Shown in pieces: positions 7,769 to 15,265 of a DNA stretch of 17,884 bases. This stretch comes from UMGS755 sp045132895. Its GTDB lineage: Bacteria > Bacillota > Clostridia > UBA1381 > UBA9506. The DNA lies in assembly GCA_045132895.1 (NCBI GenBank), contig JBGUTC010000037.1, forward strand, positions 1 through 17,884, written 5' to 3'. A program made the translations under genes and the position numbers. Below the pieces are notes generated by a model, which was not told where the DNA came from, did not search any database, and saw only the letters and a list, made by a program, of their open reading frames with translations. The first letter of the stretch is position 1; each line of letters opens with the position of its first letter.

Positions 7769-7797
7769 ATTTTACAACATTTTCTTAACAATTTCAA
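7769..7797 (-). promoter_or_regulatory. Promoter of the M23 peptidase gene
   Basis: On the minus strand TTGAAA (7792-7797), a 17-base spacer and TAAAAT (7769-7774). The predicted leader is about 78 bases. The region is very AT-rich and carries two inverted repeats: AAATTGTTAA at 7748-7757 with its complement at 7785-7794, bracketing the promoter core, and AATTTGT/ACAAATT at 7803-7818 just upstream of the -35 box. Confidence 0.65.
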
Positions 7798-7840
7798 GGG
7801 TAAATTTGTAAACAAATTATGAATACACCCATTATATATA

Positions 7841-7876
7841 AAAAGGAAGGAACTCATTATCACATGAGTTCCTTCC
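7841..7876 (-). terminator. Rho-independent terminator of the hemolysin III operon
   Basis: On the minus strand a perfect 13-bp stem (GGAAGGAACTCAT, arms at 7864-7876 and 7845-7857) with a 6-base loop is followed by TTTT and an AT-rich stretch. It begins 16 bases after the hemolysin III stop codon. This is a textbook intrinsic terminator. Confidence 0.9.
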
Positions 7877-7892
7877 TGATATAGCGTTTTAT

Positions 7893-8558
7893 TTATGCGG
7901 TTGGCAGAACATAGAGCAGAATGCTGAAGTAATGCAGAATGCCGCCTGCCAGCACAAAGAGGTGCCAGACACCATGCATAAACGGGATTTTCTTCATGGC
8001 ATAAAAGACTGCGCCGGCTGTATAGGCAATGCCACCGGTGAGTAACAGCATGAGTGCGGGAAAATCCAAAGCCGCGATCATGGGCTTAATCGCAATGATA
8101 ATCAACCAGCCCATAGCAATGTAGCAAATCATGGAAAACTTTTTGAAATGCTCAATGCTAATAGCGTTTAAAACCATTCCCAGAATCCCAAAACCCCAGA
8201 TAATGCCGAAAATCGTCCATCCAAAGGCCCCTCTCAGGGTAACCAGCGTATAAGGTGTATACGTTCCGGCAATTAAAAGAAAGATGGAACAATGATCAAA
8301 AATCCGGAAGACTTTTTTTGCAGTTTCGTGGGTTAAGGCGTGGTACAGGGTCGACATAGAGAAGAGAATAATCAGTGTTGCGCCGTAAATCGCGGCAGAA
8401 ACAACGCTGAAAACATCTCCGTAAAGAGCCGCCCAGACAATGGCAATCGCCGTTCCGGCAATTCCAAGGAGAGCGCCTATACCATGGGTGATTGCATTAA
8501 TGATTTCCTCAGCGGTCGTAACGTTTGGAAGAACATTAGTCTTCAAAATCGAAGACAT
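7893..8558 (-). CDS. Hemolysin III / PAQR-like family membrane protein
   Basis: About 221 residues with seven hydrophobic segments, the pattern of the YqfA/hemolysin III branch of the PAQR (progestin and adipoQ receptor) superfamily. Family residues seen: A-I-T-H-G-I-G-A-L-L near the start, S-T-L-Y-H-A-L at the end of helix 2, R-I-F-D-H-C-S-I-F-L-L-I-A-G-T-Y-T-P, and H-G-V-W-H-L-F-V-L-A-G-G-I-L-H in the last helix; the conserved His and Asp residues are the presumed metal site. Despite the name, haemolytic activity is doubtful for most members and the physiological role is unclear. The start is uncertain. The frame is open to 8615, deep inside the DUF1292 gene, with no ribosome site. ATG at 8558 overlaps DUF1292 by 23 bases; TTG at 8546 lies 12 bases from GGGAG and overlaps by 11. 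Expression is likely coupled to DUF1292. Confidence 0.88.
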   Translation of the reverse strand: MSSILKTNVLPNVTTAEEIINAITHGIGALLGIAGTAIAIVWAALYGDVFSVVSAAIYGATLIILFSMSTLYHALTHETAKKVFRIFDHCSIFLLIAGTYTPYTLVTLRGAFGWTIFGIIWGFGILGMVLNAISIEHFKKFSMICYIAMGWLIIIAIKPMIAALDFPALMLLLTGGIAYTAGAVFYAMKKIPFMHGVWHLFVLAGGILHYFSILLYVLPTA

Positions 8559-8856
8559 CTCCCATACGGTTTTTAAATTCGTCAAAGACCATATCCAGTT
8601 CGGCTTCGTCTTCAACTAAGGACAAGGTTTCGTTGCCCTCTTCATCTGTCAACAGCGTAAAGAACAGAACCGCATCCGGCTCACCTGCGGCAACTTCTTC
8701 CTCTGTCGGGATTAAAACCACATAGGTCTCACCGTTAAAGGGGAAGGAATCCACATGCTCAAACTGATGTTCGTTTCCGTCTTCATCCAGCATGGTTACC
8801 AAAGAAACTTCTTCTTCAGCGCCTTCGGACATGTTTTTATTTTCGAAATCGCTCAT
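8536..8856 (-). CDS. DUF1292 (YrzB-like) small acidic protein
   Basis: A 106-residue, strongly acidic protein. After a polar N-terminal tail it shows the DUF1292 pattern: V-T-M-L-D-E-D-G-N-E-H-Q-F, then F-P-F-N-G-E-T-Y-V-V-L-I-P, then D-A-V-L-F-F-T-L-L-T-D-E-E-G-N-E, ending V-F-D-E-F. No biochemical function is established to my knowledge. In many Bacillota it is found near alaS with ireB and ruvX; here it also follows the alaS operon, but ireB and ruvX are absent from the gap. The open frame reaches an ATG at 8895 without a ribosome site; the ATG at 8856 has AAAGG at 8867-8871, 10 bases upstream, and gives the more usual length. The gene overlaps the hemolysin III gene at its 3' end. Confidence 0.88.
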   Translation of the reverse strand: MSDFENKNMSEGAEEEVSLVTMLDEDGNEHQFEHVDSFPFNGETYVVLIPTEEEVAAGEPDAVLFFTLLTDEEGNETLSLVEDEAELDMVFDEFKNRMGDVFDFED

Positions 8857-8917
8857 GTTTTCACTGCCTTTCTCACAGAATATTTTTTTGACCATCGGAA
8901 ATCTAGTATTGAAAACT

Positions 8918-8946
8918 ATTTTATCATATTTTCAATACATCGTCAA
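8918..8946 (-). promoter_or_regulatory. Promoter of the DUF1292-hemolysin III operon with overlapping palindrome
   Basis: On the minus strand TTGACG (8941-8946), a 17-base spacer and TAAAAT (8918-8923). A perfect 10-bp inverted repeat (GTATTGAAAA at 8906-8915, TTTTCAATAC at 8929-8938) brackets the -10 box and is well placed for an operator. It begins 45 bases after the valS stop; no strong terminator separates valS from it, only a weak 7-bp stem (8955-8961/8972-8978). Confidence 0.75.
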
Positions 8947-8990
8947 GTCAGGCAGATGAATTTAATAATTTATTCATCAATTTTAAAGAT

Positions 8991-11687
8991 TTAGCAATAA
9001 AGTTTAATGCTTTCTTCAACTTTAGCAAGCATTTCTCTGTATTTACCTTCTTTTTTGCGCTCCTCCTCAACAACCTGAGCCGGTGCTTTTGCAACGAAGC
9101 CCTGATTATTGAGCTTACCTTCAACGCGCTTGATTTCACCTAAGAGACGTTCTTTTTCTTTGGTCAGACGTTCCAGTTCTTTCGCTTTGTCTACCAAATC
9201 ATCCAGAGGCATAAAGATTTGTGCGCCTTCTACCACGCAGAATACGGCATTTTCAGGAGCTACAAAGTCGCTACCTACGACCATTGCTTCGGATGCACTG
9301 GCCAACTTTTCAAAGAACAATGTGCCCTGATTAAAGACATCAGCCTTTTCTGTTTTAATAAACACCTTAGCCTTTTTGGAAGGCGGAATGTTCATTTCGC
9401 TGCGCTGATTACGAACGGCCTTTAAGGCACTCTTAATCAATTCCATATCCGCAGCTTCTTTTGCAAACTCAAGACTTTCATTATATTTAGGCCACGGAGC
9501 AATGACGATGCTTTCGCCTTCGTGGGGAAGTTTCTGCCAGATTTCTTCTGTAATGAAGGGCATGAAGGGATGTAACAACTCCAGTGCGCCGGCAAGTATA
9601 TAAGAAAGCGTGTGCTGCGCGGCTTTGTTGGAAGGACAATCCTCATCATACAAGCGCGGCTTAATTAATTCAATATACCAGTCGCAGAATTCATCCCAGA
9701 TAAAGTCATAAAGTTTGCTAACTGCAATACCTAATTCAAAGCGGTCTAAGTTTTCGGTAACAGCCTGCACCAACTGGTTGTATTTATGCAGAATCCATTT
9801 ATCTTCCAACTGCATTTCAGAAACATCCGGCAGTTTGCGTTCGTTTTCCGTCAGATTCATCAGCACGAAACGGGATGCATTCCAGATTTTGTTAGCGAAG
9901 TTTCGGCTGGCTTCAACGCCGGGGGCACCAACAATTTTGTTCACCTTTTCGTTGGGGTTTTTACCCGGCTCAACCGGCGGTTCATAGGTTACAGGGAAAC
10001 GCATATCGTTACCCGGTGCAACACCGGTTACCAGGGTAAATCTCAGCGCATCGGCACCGTACATGTCGATAATCTGCAGAGGATCAACACCGTTACCCTT
10101 TGATTTTGACATTTTTTCACCACGACCGTCACGAACCAGACCGTGAATGAATACATGCTTAAAGGGTGCCTGGCCGGTATGTTCGCAGGCTGAGAAGATC
10201 ATTCTGGATACCCAGAAGAAGATAATATCATATCCTGTTACCAAAACATTTGTGGGATAGAAATATTCAAGGTCTTTGGTCTTTTCGGGCCAACCCAGCG
10301 TGGAGAAAGGCCATAATGCGGAGGAGAACCATGTATCCAGGACATCTTCTTCCTGTCTTACGCTGCCGCCACACTTAGGACACGTTGTAATATCCTCTTT
10401 GGAAACGGTCATCTCGCCACACTTGTCACAGTAGAAGGCAGGAATTCTGTGTCCCCACCAGAGCTGACGGGAGATACACCAGTCATATACGTTTTCCATC
10501 CAGTTCATATAAATCTTGGAGAAACGTTCCGGAATAAATTCTGTGTGTTTTTCATCTACCGCTTTAATAGCAGCTTCTGCCAAGGGTTGCATTTTAACAA
10601 ACCACTGGTCTGAAACAATGGGTTCAATGGTCGTACCGCAACGATAGCACTGGCCAACATTATGAGAGTGGTCTTCAACCTTAACCAAAAGACCCAGTTC
10701 TTCAAGGTCTTTAATCATAGCCTTACGGCATTCATAGCGATCCATGCCCTCATATTTGCCTGCATAAGCGTTCATGGTGGCATCGTCGTTCATGACTTTG
10801 ATGATTTCGAGGTCATGGCGTTTGCCAACTTCAAAGTCGTTGGGGTCATGTGCAGGTGTAATCTTAACACAACCTGTTCCGAAATCCTTATCTACATATT
10901 CATCCGCAATAATGGGGATTTCTCTGTCCGTAAGGGGCAGGCATAAGGTTTTACCGACAATGGAGGTGTATCTTTCATCCTCGGGATTCACCGCAACGGC
11001 TGTATCACCAAATAAAGTTTCGGGTCTTGTGGTTGCGATGACCACATAATCATCTGTACCCTTAATCTGATATTTAATATGCCAGAAATGTCCTGCCTGT
11101 TCCGTATGTTCAACCTCTTCGTTAGAGAGTGCCGTGATACAATGGGGACACCAGTTAATAATTCTCGGTCCACGGTAGATAAGACCTTTATTATAAAGGT
11201 TTACAAAAACTTCTCTGACAGCCTTGGAACAACCTTCGTCCATAGTGAAGCGTTCACGGCTCCAGTCGCAGGAAGAACCAATCTTCTTAAGCTGATTGAT
11301 AATACGGCTACCGTATTTTTCCTTCCAGTCCCAAACCCGTTTTAAAAATTCTTCACGGCCCAGGTCATAACGGGTGAGACCTTCTTCTTCACGAAGCTGA
11401 GCCTCAACCTTGATCTGTGTGGCGATACCGGCATGGTCTGTGCCCGGTACCCACAGCGTTGCATAACCGGACATACGTTTATAACGGATTAAAATATCCT
11501 GTAAAGTTTCATCAAAGGCATGACCCATGTGCAACTGACCGGTTACGTTCGGTGGCGGAATAACGATTGTGAAAGGTTCTTTCTCCGGATCCACCTCCGG
11601 TGTGAAATATCCTTTTTCTACCCACTGACTGTAAAGACGATCCTCTACTTCAGCGGGATTGTATATTTTATCTAACTGCTCAGACAT
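8991..11687 (-). CDS. valS: Valine--tRNA ligase
   Basis: A class I synthetase of 898 residues. Signatures: P-P-P-N-V-T-G-Q-L-H-M-G-H-A (HIGH motif at residues 53-56); T-T-R-P-E-T-L-F-G-D-T-A-V-A-V-N-P in the CP1 editing domain, which clears mischarged threonine; D-W-C-I-S-R-Q-L-W-W-G-H-R-I-P; KMSKS at 525-529; and a C-terminal Lys/Glu coiled coil (A-K-E-L-E-R-L-T-K-E-K-E-R-L) that contacts tRNA-Val. Several CxxC pairs (C-P-H-C, C-Y-R-C, C-D-K-C, C-P-K-C) are usual in the long bacterial form. The frame can also start at TTG 11690, but the ATG at 11687 lies 9 bases from GGGGG and shares one base with the stop of the upstream 63-residue gene, which points to translational coupling. It is the last gene of the alaS-pgsA unit. 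No T-box precedes it. Confidence 0.97.
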   Translation of the reverse strand: MSEQLDKIYNPAEVEDRLYSQWVEKGYFTPEVDPEKEPFTIVIPPPNVTGQLHMGHAFDETLQDILIRYKRMSGYATLWVPGTDHAGIATQIKVEAQLREEEGLTRYDLGREEFLKRVWDWKEKYGSRIINQLKKIGSSCDWSRERFTMDEGCSKAVREVFVNLYNKGLIYRGPRIINWCPHCITALSNEEVEHTEQAGHFWHIKYQIKGTDDYVVIATTRPETLFGDTAVAVNPEDERYTSIVGKTLCLPLTDREIPIIADEYVDKDFGTGCVKITPAHDPNDFEVGKRHDLEIIKVMNDDATMNAYAGKYEGMDRYECRKAMIKDLEELGLLVKVEDHSHNVGQCYRCGTTIEPIVSDQWFVKMQPLAEAAIKAVDEKHTEFIPERFSKIYMNWMENVYDWCISRQLWWGHRIPAFYCDKCGEMTVSKEDITTCPKCGGSVRQEEDVLDTWFSSALWPFSTLGWPEKTKDLEYFYPTNVLVTGYDIIFFWVSRMIFSACEHTGQAPFKHVFIHGLVRDGRGEKMSKSKGNGVDPLQIIDMYGADALRFTLVTGVAPGNDMRFPVTYEPPVEPGKNPNEKVNKIVGAPGVEASRNFANKIWNASRFVLMNLTENERKLPDVSEMQLEDKWILHKYNQLVQAVTENLDRFELGIAVSKLYDFIWDEFCDWYIELIKPRLYDEDCPSNKAAQHTLSYILAGALELLHPFMPFITEEIWQKLPHEGESIVIAPWPKYNESLEFAKEAADMELIKSALKAVRNQRSEMNIPPSKKAKVFIKTEKADVFNQGTLFFEKLASASEAMVVGSDFVAPENAVFCVVEGAQIFMPLDDLVDKAKELERLTKEKERLLGEIKRVEGKLNNQGFVAKAPAQVVEEERKKEGKYREMLAKVEESIKLYC

Positions 11688-11878
11688 CAAACTTTACCCC
11701 CTGCAATGAAAATCATCATCGCGCCTGCGATGACCAGACATAAACCAACAATTTTAACAGCATATAAAACTTTTTGCTCCGGATCTTCTGTAACCGTTTG
11801 GGTTTTTTGAAGAACCGGCTTTGCCAGAAAATTAACCAACGCACCAAGGACGATTAAGATCCAGCCTGCAACTGTCAT
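11687..11878 (-). CDS. Small two-helix membrane protein, function unknown
   Basis: A 63-residue protein that I do not recognise. Residues ~4-20 (G-W-I-L-I-V-L-G-A-L-V-N-F) and ~38-59 (V-L-Y-A-V-K-I-V-G-L-C-L-V-I-A-G-A-M-M-I-F-I) are hydrophobic and look like a helical hairpin; the 17 residues between are polar (K-T-Q-T-V-T-E-D-P-E-Q-K). Reality as a gene is supported by its exact fit: its ATG overlaps the pgsA stop by 4 bases (ATGA), its TGA shares a base with the valS ATG, and AAAGGAG lies 7 bases upstream of the ATG. Co-translation with pgsA suggests a link to phospholipid synthesis or the membrane, but this is inference. Confidence 0.8.
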   Translation of the reverse strand: MTVAGWILIVLGALVNFLAKPVLQKTQTVTEDPEQKVLYAVKIVGLCLVIAGAMMIFIAGGKV

Positions 11879-12438
11879 AAAGATTCTCCTTTCCTGGTTT
11901 TCGGTGCATAATTGCGGAACCGCTGCTTGTGTACGAAGTATAAATACAAGTACGAAGCTGCAGCCAAAAGAGCAAGCACCGCAGAAAATCCCAGCAGAAT
12001 ATTTTTAATATAAACGTTCATGGCGGGAAGTAGTAAAAGAAGCGTCATTACCAAGAATAAAAACACTGTATTGAGTTTTCCTACATGGTTTGCCTTAACG
12101 TAGGTCTTCTTACTGTATAAAAAGATGCCGCCAATAATCATGATGACTTCTTTTGCGACCAGAATTCCTAAAAACCATCCGGGAACCAACTTTGCGGAGA
12201 ACAAGGTCAGGATAACGGCAAGCTGCATACATTTATCAGCCAGCGGATCCAACAGTTGACCGACACGGGTGCTCATATTCAGTTTACGTGCCAGATATCC
12301 GTCTAATACGTCTGTCGCGCTGGCAAGCAGGAAAATCAAAGCTGAGACAACGTGAGCATCTGCTTCCAGAATAAACACAACGACATAGAGGGGCACCAGA
12401 AAGAGCCGCAATAGTGTTAATATGTTTGGTATATTCAC
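11875..12438 (-). CDS. pgsA: CDP-diacylglycerol--glycerol-3-phosphate 3-phosphatidyltransferase
   Basis: A 187-residue integral membrane enzyme that makes phosphatidylglycerophosphate from CDP-diacylglycerol and glycerol 3-phosphate, the first step to phosphatidylglycerol and cardiolipin. The CDP-alcohol phosphotransferase motif D-G-x2-A-R-x8-G-x3-D-x3-D is complete: D46-G47, A50-R51, G60, D64 and D68, preceded by D43. The N-terminus N-I-P-N-I-L-T-L-L-R-L-F-L-V-P is typical of PgsA, and about six hydrophobic segments follow. The frame is open upstream into alaS, but GGAGGTG (about 12447-12453) sits 8 bases before the GTG at 12438, which gives the canonical N-terminus. It follows alaS by 37 bases and overlaps the next gene by 4, so it is part of the alaS operon. 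Other CDP-alcohol transferases share the core motif, but length and N-terminus favour PgsA. Confidence 0.93.
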   Translation of the reverse strand: MNIPNILTLLRLFLVPLYVVVFILEADAHVVSALIFLLASATDVLDGYLARKLNMSTRVGQLLDPLADKCMQLAVILTLFSAKLVPGWFLGILVAKEVIMIIGGIFLYSKKTYVKANHVGKLNTVFLFLVMTLLLLLPAMNVYIKNILLGFSAVLALLAAASYLYLYFVHKQRFRNYAPKTRKGESL

Positions 12439-12475
12439 GCTTTTTTCACCTCCGTTCACATTCGTCTTACTTTTT

Positions 12476-15115
12476 TTATTTTTCAACAGCGCTCTTAACG
12501 AAAGCAATTGCCTGCGCTAAAGCCTCATCAGCTTTCTGCGGATCCTTACCGCCTGCCTGAGCAGAGTCGGGACGTCCACCGCCGCCACCACCGGCAATCT
12601 TTGCCATGTCGCGGATGATATTGCCTGCGTGAACACCCTTAGCCACAGCCTCTTTGGTCGCCATGGTTACGAAGGTGACCTTTCCGTCAGAAACGTCAGC
12701 CAATGCGATGAATGCACAAGGCAATTTTTCTTTAATGGAGTCGCCCAATGCGCGGAGACCGTCAACACCGGTGTTTTCCATTTTTGCCGTAACAACTGTT
12801 ACGCCGCCGATTTCCTGAGCACCGTCTAACAGATCAGAAGCAGCATTCTTTGCCATTTTAGCGGTCAGTGCTTCAACCTGAGAGGATGCAGCTTTTAACT
12901 CAGACTGGAGGCTTTGTGCCTTCTGTGCCACATCGCGAGGTGCACACTTTAAGACAGAAGCAGCCCCTGAAAGTTCGCTTTCCAGGCTATACAATTCTTC
13001 CATAACACCAAAACCGGTAGTACCCTCAATTCTGCGGATACCGGCAGCAACGCCACCCTCAGACAGAATCTTAAACAGACCGATTTCAGCTGTGTTCGTT
13101 ACATGACAACCGCCACAGAGTTCCATGGAATAATCACCCATGGTCACAACGCGGACAACGTCGCCATACTTATCGCCAAACATAGCGGTTGCGCCCAGTG
13201 CCTTTGCCTGGTCAATGGGCATATTCTCCCATTTAACGGGGAGAGCTTTTAAAATATGGTAGTTAACTTCTGCCTCAACAACCTTTAAGTCTTCAGCGGA
13301 GATGGGTTGTGTCAGCGTGAAGTCAAAACGCATGCGTCCATTTTCAACCAAGGAGCCTGCCTGACCAACTTCTGCACCGAAACGGTTCTGAAGTGCTTTA
13401 TGGAGCAGGTGAGTGACACTGTGGTTCCGGGAAACAGCTGCGCGATAGTCAGCATCAACAGTTGCGGTTACCACGTCTCCCTCTTTCAGTTCACCCTCGG
13501 TTACTTTAATAATATGATAGAACTTTCCGTCAGCGGTCTTTTTAGTATCCAGGACTTCAGCAGTACCCAACTCACAGGACAGGATACCCTTATCGCCAAC
13601 CTGACCGCCACCCTCGCCGTAGAACGGCGTGGTATCCAGAACGACAATGCCTTCGCCGTCGCTTAAGGAATCAACTTTTTCCTGATCGGCAATTAAAGCC
13701 AATACCTTTGCAGAAACGGAGAGGTTATCGTAGCCAACGAAATCTGTCTTCGGCATGGTTGCCAGAAGGTCAGCAATCTTATCATCCCAGCCCACGTCAC
13801 CGATTTTTGCTCTGGCTGCTCTTGCGCGGGCACGCTGTTTGTCCATTTCAGAAGCAAAGCCTTCCTCATCAACGGCAATGCCTTTTTCAGCCAGAATTTC
13901 ACGGGTCAGGTCAATGGGGAATCCATATGTATCATAGAGTTTAAATGCCTGCTCGCCGGAGAAAAGGGAATCATCCCCTTCAGCACGGTCAGCAATGAAA
14001 CTGTTGAGCATAGCAAAGCCGGCATCAATCGTCTGGTTAAAACGTTCTTCCTCTAAACGGATAACGTTCTTAATCCGATCCTGATTTTCGGAAAGAGCGG
14101 GATAAGCACCGCAGGACTCCTGAATAACGGTATCAGCGAGCTCAGCCAAAAACGGCTTTTCGATGCCTAAGAGTCTGCCGTGACGTGCAGCACGACGGAG
14201 CAAACGACGGAGAACGTATCCTCTGCCTTCGTTAGAAGGACGAACGCCGTCAGATACCAAGAATACGGTGCTGCGGATGTGGTCTGTTACGACGCGAATG
14301 GAAACGTCCGTTTTCTCGTCTTTTTTGTATTCAACATTTGCCATTTCACAAATCTTTTCAGAAATGCGGTAAATGGTATCAACATCAAACAAGGAGTCAA
14401 CCCCCTGCATAATGCAGGCGATTCGCTCAAGACCCATACCGGTATCGATATTGGGATGTGCCAGGGGGAGATAGGTCCCGTCTTCCTGACGATCGAACTG
14501 GGTAAATACCAGATTCCAGAATTCAACGAAACGGTCGCATTCACAACCAACGGCACAGTCAGGAGAACCGCAGCCATTTTCTTCGCCACGGTCAAAGTAA
14601 AGTTCAGAACAAGGACCGCAAGGGCCGGTGCCGATTTCCCAGAAGTTGTCCTCTTTACCCATGCGGACAACCCGGTCAGGAGCAACGCCAACTTCCTTTG
14701 TCCAGATGTCAAAGGCTTCGTCGTCATCTTCGTAAATGGTAACCCAGAGCTTATCTGTGGGGATTTCCATAACCTTTGTTACGAATTCCCAAGCCCAGGC
14801 AGTTGCTTCATGTTTAAAATAGTCGCCGAAGGAAAAGTTACCCAGCATTTCAAAAAAGGTTCCGTGACGAGCTGTTTTACCTACACGCTCAATGTCCGGT
14901 GTACGAATACATTTCTGGCAGGTTGTTACCCGTTTGCTGGGCGGTGTTTGCCTCCCGGTAAAGTAGGGCTTCAGCGGTGCCATGCCGGCATTTATGAGCA
15001 GCAGGCTGGGGTCGTTTTCGGGCACCAGCGAAAAGCTCGGCATTCTGTAATGCGCCTTTCCTTCAAAAAAAGATAAGTATTTTTCTCTGATTTCGTTCAG
15101 TCCCAGCTTTTGCAC
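12476..15115 (-). CDS. alaS: Alanine--tRNA ligase
   Basis: A class II synthetase of 879 residues, a normal length. In order: the catalytic domain (F-E-G-K-A-H-Y-R, G-M-A-P-L-K-P-Y-F, T-C-Q-K-C-I-R-T-P-D-I, H-G-T-F-F-E-M-L-G-N-F-S-F-G-D-Y-F, N-I-D-T-G-M-G-L-E-R); an editing domain with the zinc ligands H565 and H569 in H-S-V-T-H and C667 and H671 in C-G-G-C-H; a coiled stretch; and a C-terminal DHHA1 domain with a glycine-rich run (G-G-G-G-G-G-R-P-D). The frame is open to 15151, but a promoter lies at 15153-15181 with transcription expected near 15146, so the longer start is ruled out. GTG at 15115 has AGAGGAAG 6 bases upstream and gives M-Q-K-L-G-L-N-E-I-R. The leader is only ~31 bases, too short for a T-box. 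It heads the alaS-pgsA-small protein-valS unit. Confidence 0.97.
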   Translation of the reverse strand: MQKLGLNEIREKYLSFFEGKAHYRMPSFSLVPENDPSLLLINAGMAPLKPYFTGRQTPPSKRVTTCQKCIRTPDIERVGKTARHGTFFEMLGNFSFGDYFKHEATAWAWEFVTKVMEIPTDKLWVTIYEDDDEAFDIWTKEVGVAPDRVVRMGKEDNFWEIGTGPCGPCSELYFDRGEENGCGSPDCAVGCECDRFVEFWNLVFTQFDRQEDGTYLPLAHPNIDTGMGLERIACIMQGVDSLFDVDTIYRISEKICEMANVEYKKDEKTDVSIRVVTDHIRSTVFLVSDGVRPSNEGRGYVLRRLLRRAARHGRLLGIEKPFLAELADTVIQESCGAYPALSENQDRIKNVIRLEEERFNQTIDAGFAMLNSFIADRAEGDDSLFSGEQAFKLYDTYGFPIDLTREILAEKGIAVDEEGFASEMDKQRARARAARAKIGDVGWDDKIADLLATMPKTDFVGYDNLSVSAKVLALIADQEKVDSLSDGEGIVVLDTTPFYGEGGGQVGDKGILSCELGTAEVLDTKKTADGKFYHIIKVTEGELKEGDVVTATVDADYRAAVSRNHSVTHLLHKALQNRFGAEVGQAGSLVENGRMRFDFTLTQPISAEDLKVVEAEVNYHILKALPVKWENMPIDQAKALGATAMFGDKYGDVVRVVTMGDYSMELCGGCHVTNTAEIGLFKILSEGGVAAGIRRIEGTTGFGVMEELYSLESELSGAASVLKCAPRDVAQKAQSLQSELKAASSQVEALTAKMAKNAASDLLDGAQEIGGVTVVTAKMENTGVDGLRALGDSIKEKLPCAFIALADVSDGKVTFVTMATKEAVAKGVHAGNIIRDMAKIAGGGGGGRPDSAQAGGKDPQKADEALAQAIAFVKSAVEK

Positions 15116-15152
15116 AATAATCTTCCTCTCAAAAGTATATACTTGAAACACA

Positions 15153-15181
15153 ATTTTATCACAAAAACCTCGTTAAATCAA
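15153..15181 (-). promoter_or_regulatory. Promoter of the alaS-pgsA-valS operon (extended -10)
   Basis: On the minus strand TTGATT (15176-15181), a 17-base spacer and TAAAAT (15153-15158), with TG one base before the -10 box, an extended -10. A perfect 12-bp palindrome, AAGTATATACTT (15133-15144), lies right after the predicted start point and could bind a regulator. Confidence 0.82.
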
Positions 15182-15223
15182 TACTTTTTAGGGATTTTTT
15201 CGGTGTTTATTATAATAAAGTAG

Positions 15224-15261
15224 AAAAAAATGCCGCGTCAGCGTGGGGCGACGCGACATTT
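15224..15261 (-). terminator. Rho-independent terminator of the DUF6873-like/YtxC-like unit
   Basis: On the minus strand a 12-bp stem with one T:G wobble (arms 15250-15261 and 15228-15239, GC-rich centre CGCGTC/GACGCG), a 10-base loop and a run of seven T continuing out of the stem. It starts 5 bases after the YtxC-like stop and insulates the alaS promoter downstream. Confidence 0.9.
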
Positions 15262-15265
15262 TGTT

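Noticed and set aside
7740..7790. A possible WalR box upstream of the M23 peptidase gene
   Set aside because: TGTTAA and TGTAAA half sites occur in the same direction, but are separated by 8 bases instead of the 5 required by the known consensus.
8955..8978. A terminator after valS
   Set aside because: Only a 7-bp AT-rich stem, with no T tract on the minus strand.
14180..15076. A 298-codon open frame on the plus strand
   Set aside because: It lies wholly antisense to the well-conserved alaS gene, has no good ribosome site, and its translation is Phe/Cys/Asn-rich with no recognisable domain. It is a shadow frame.
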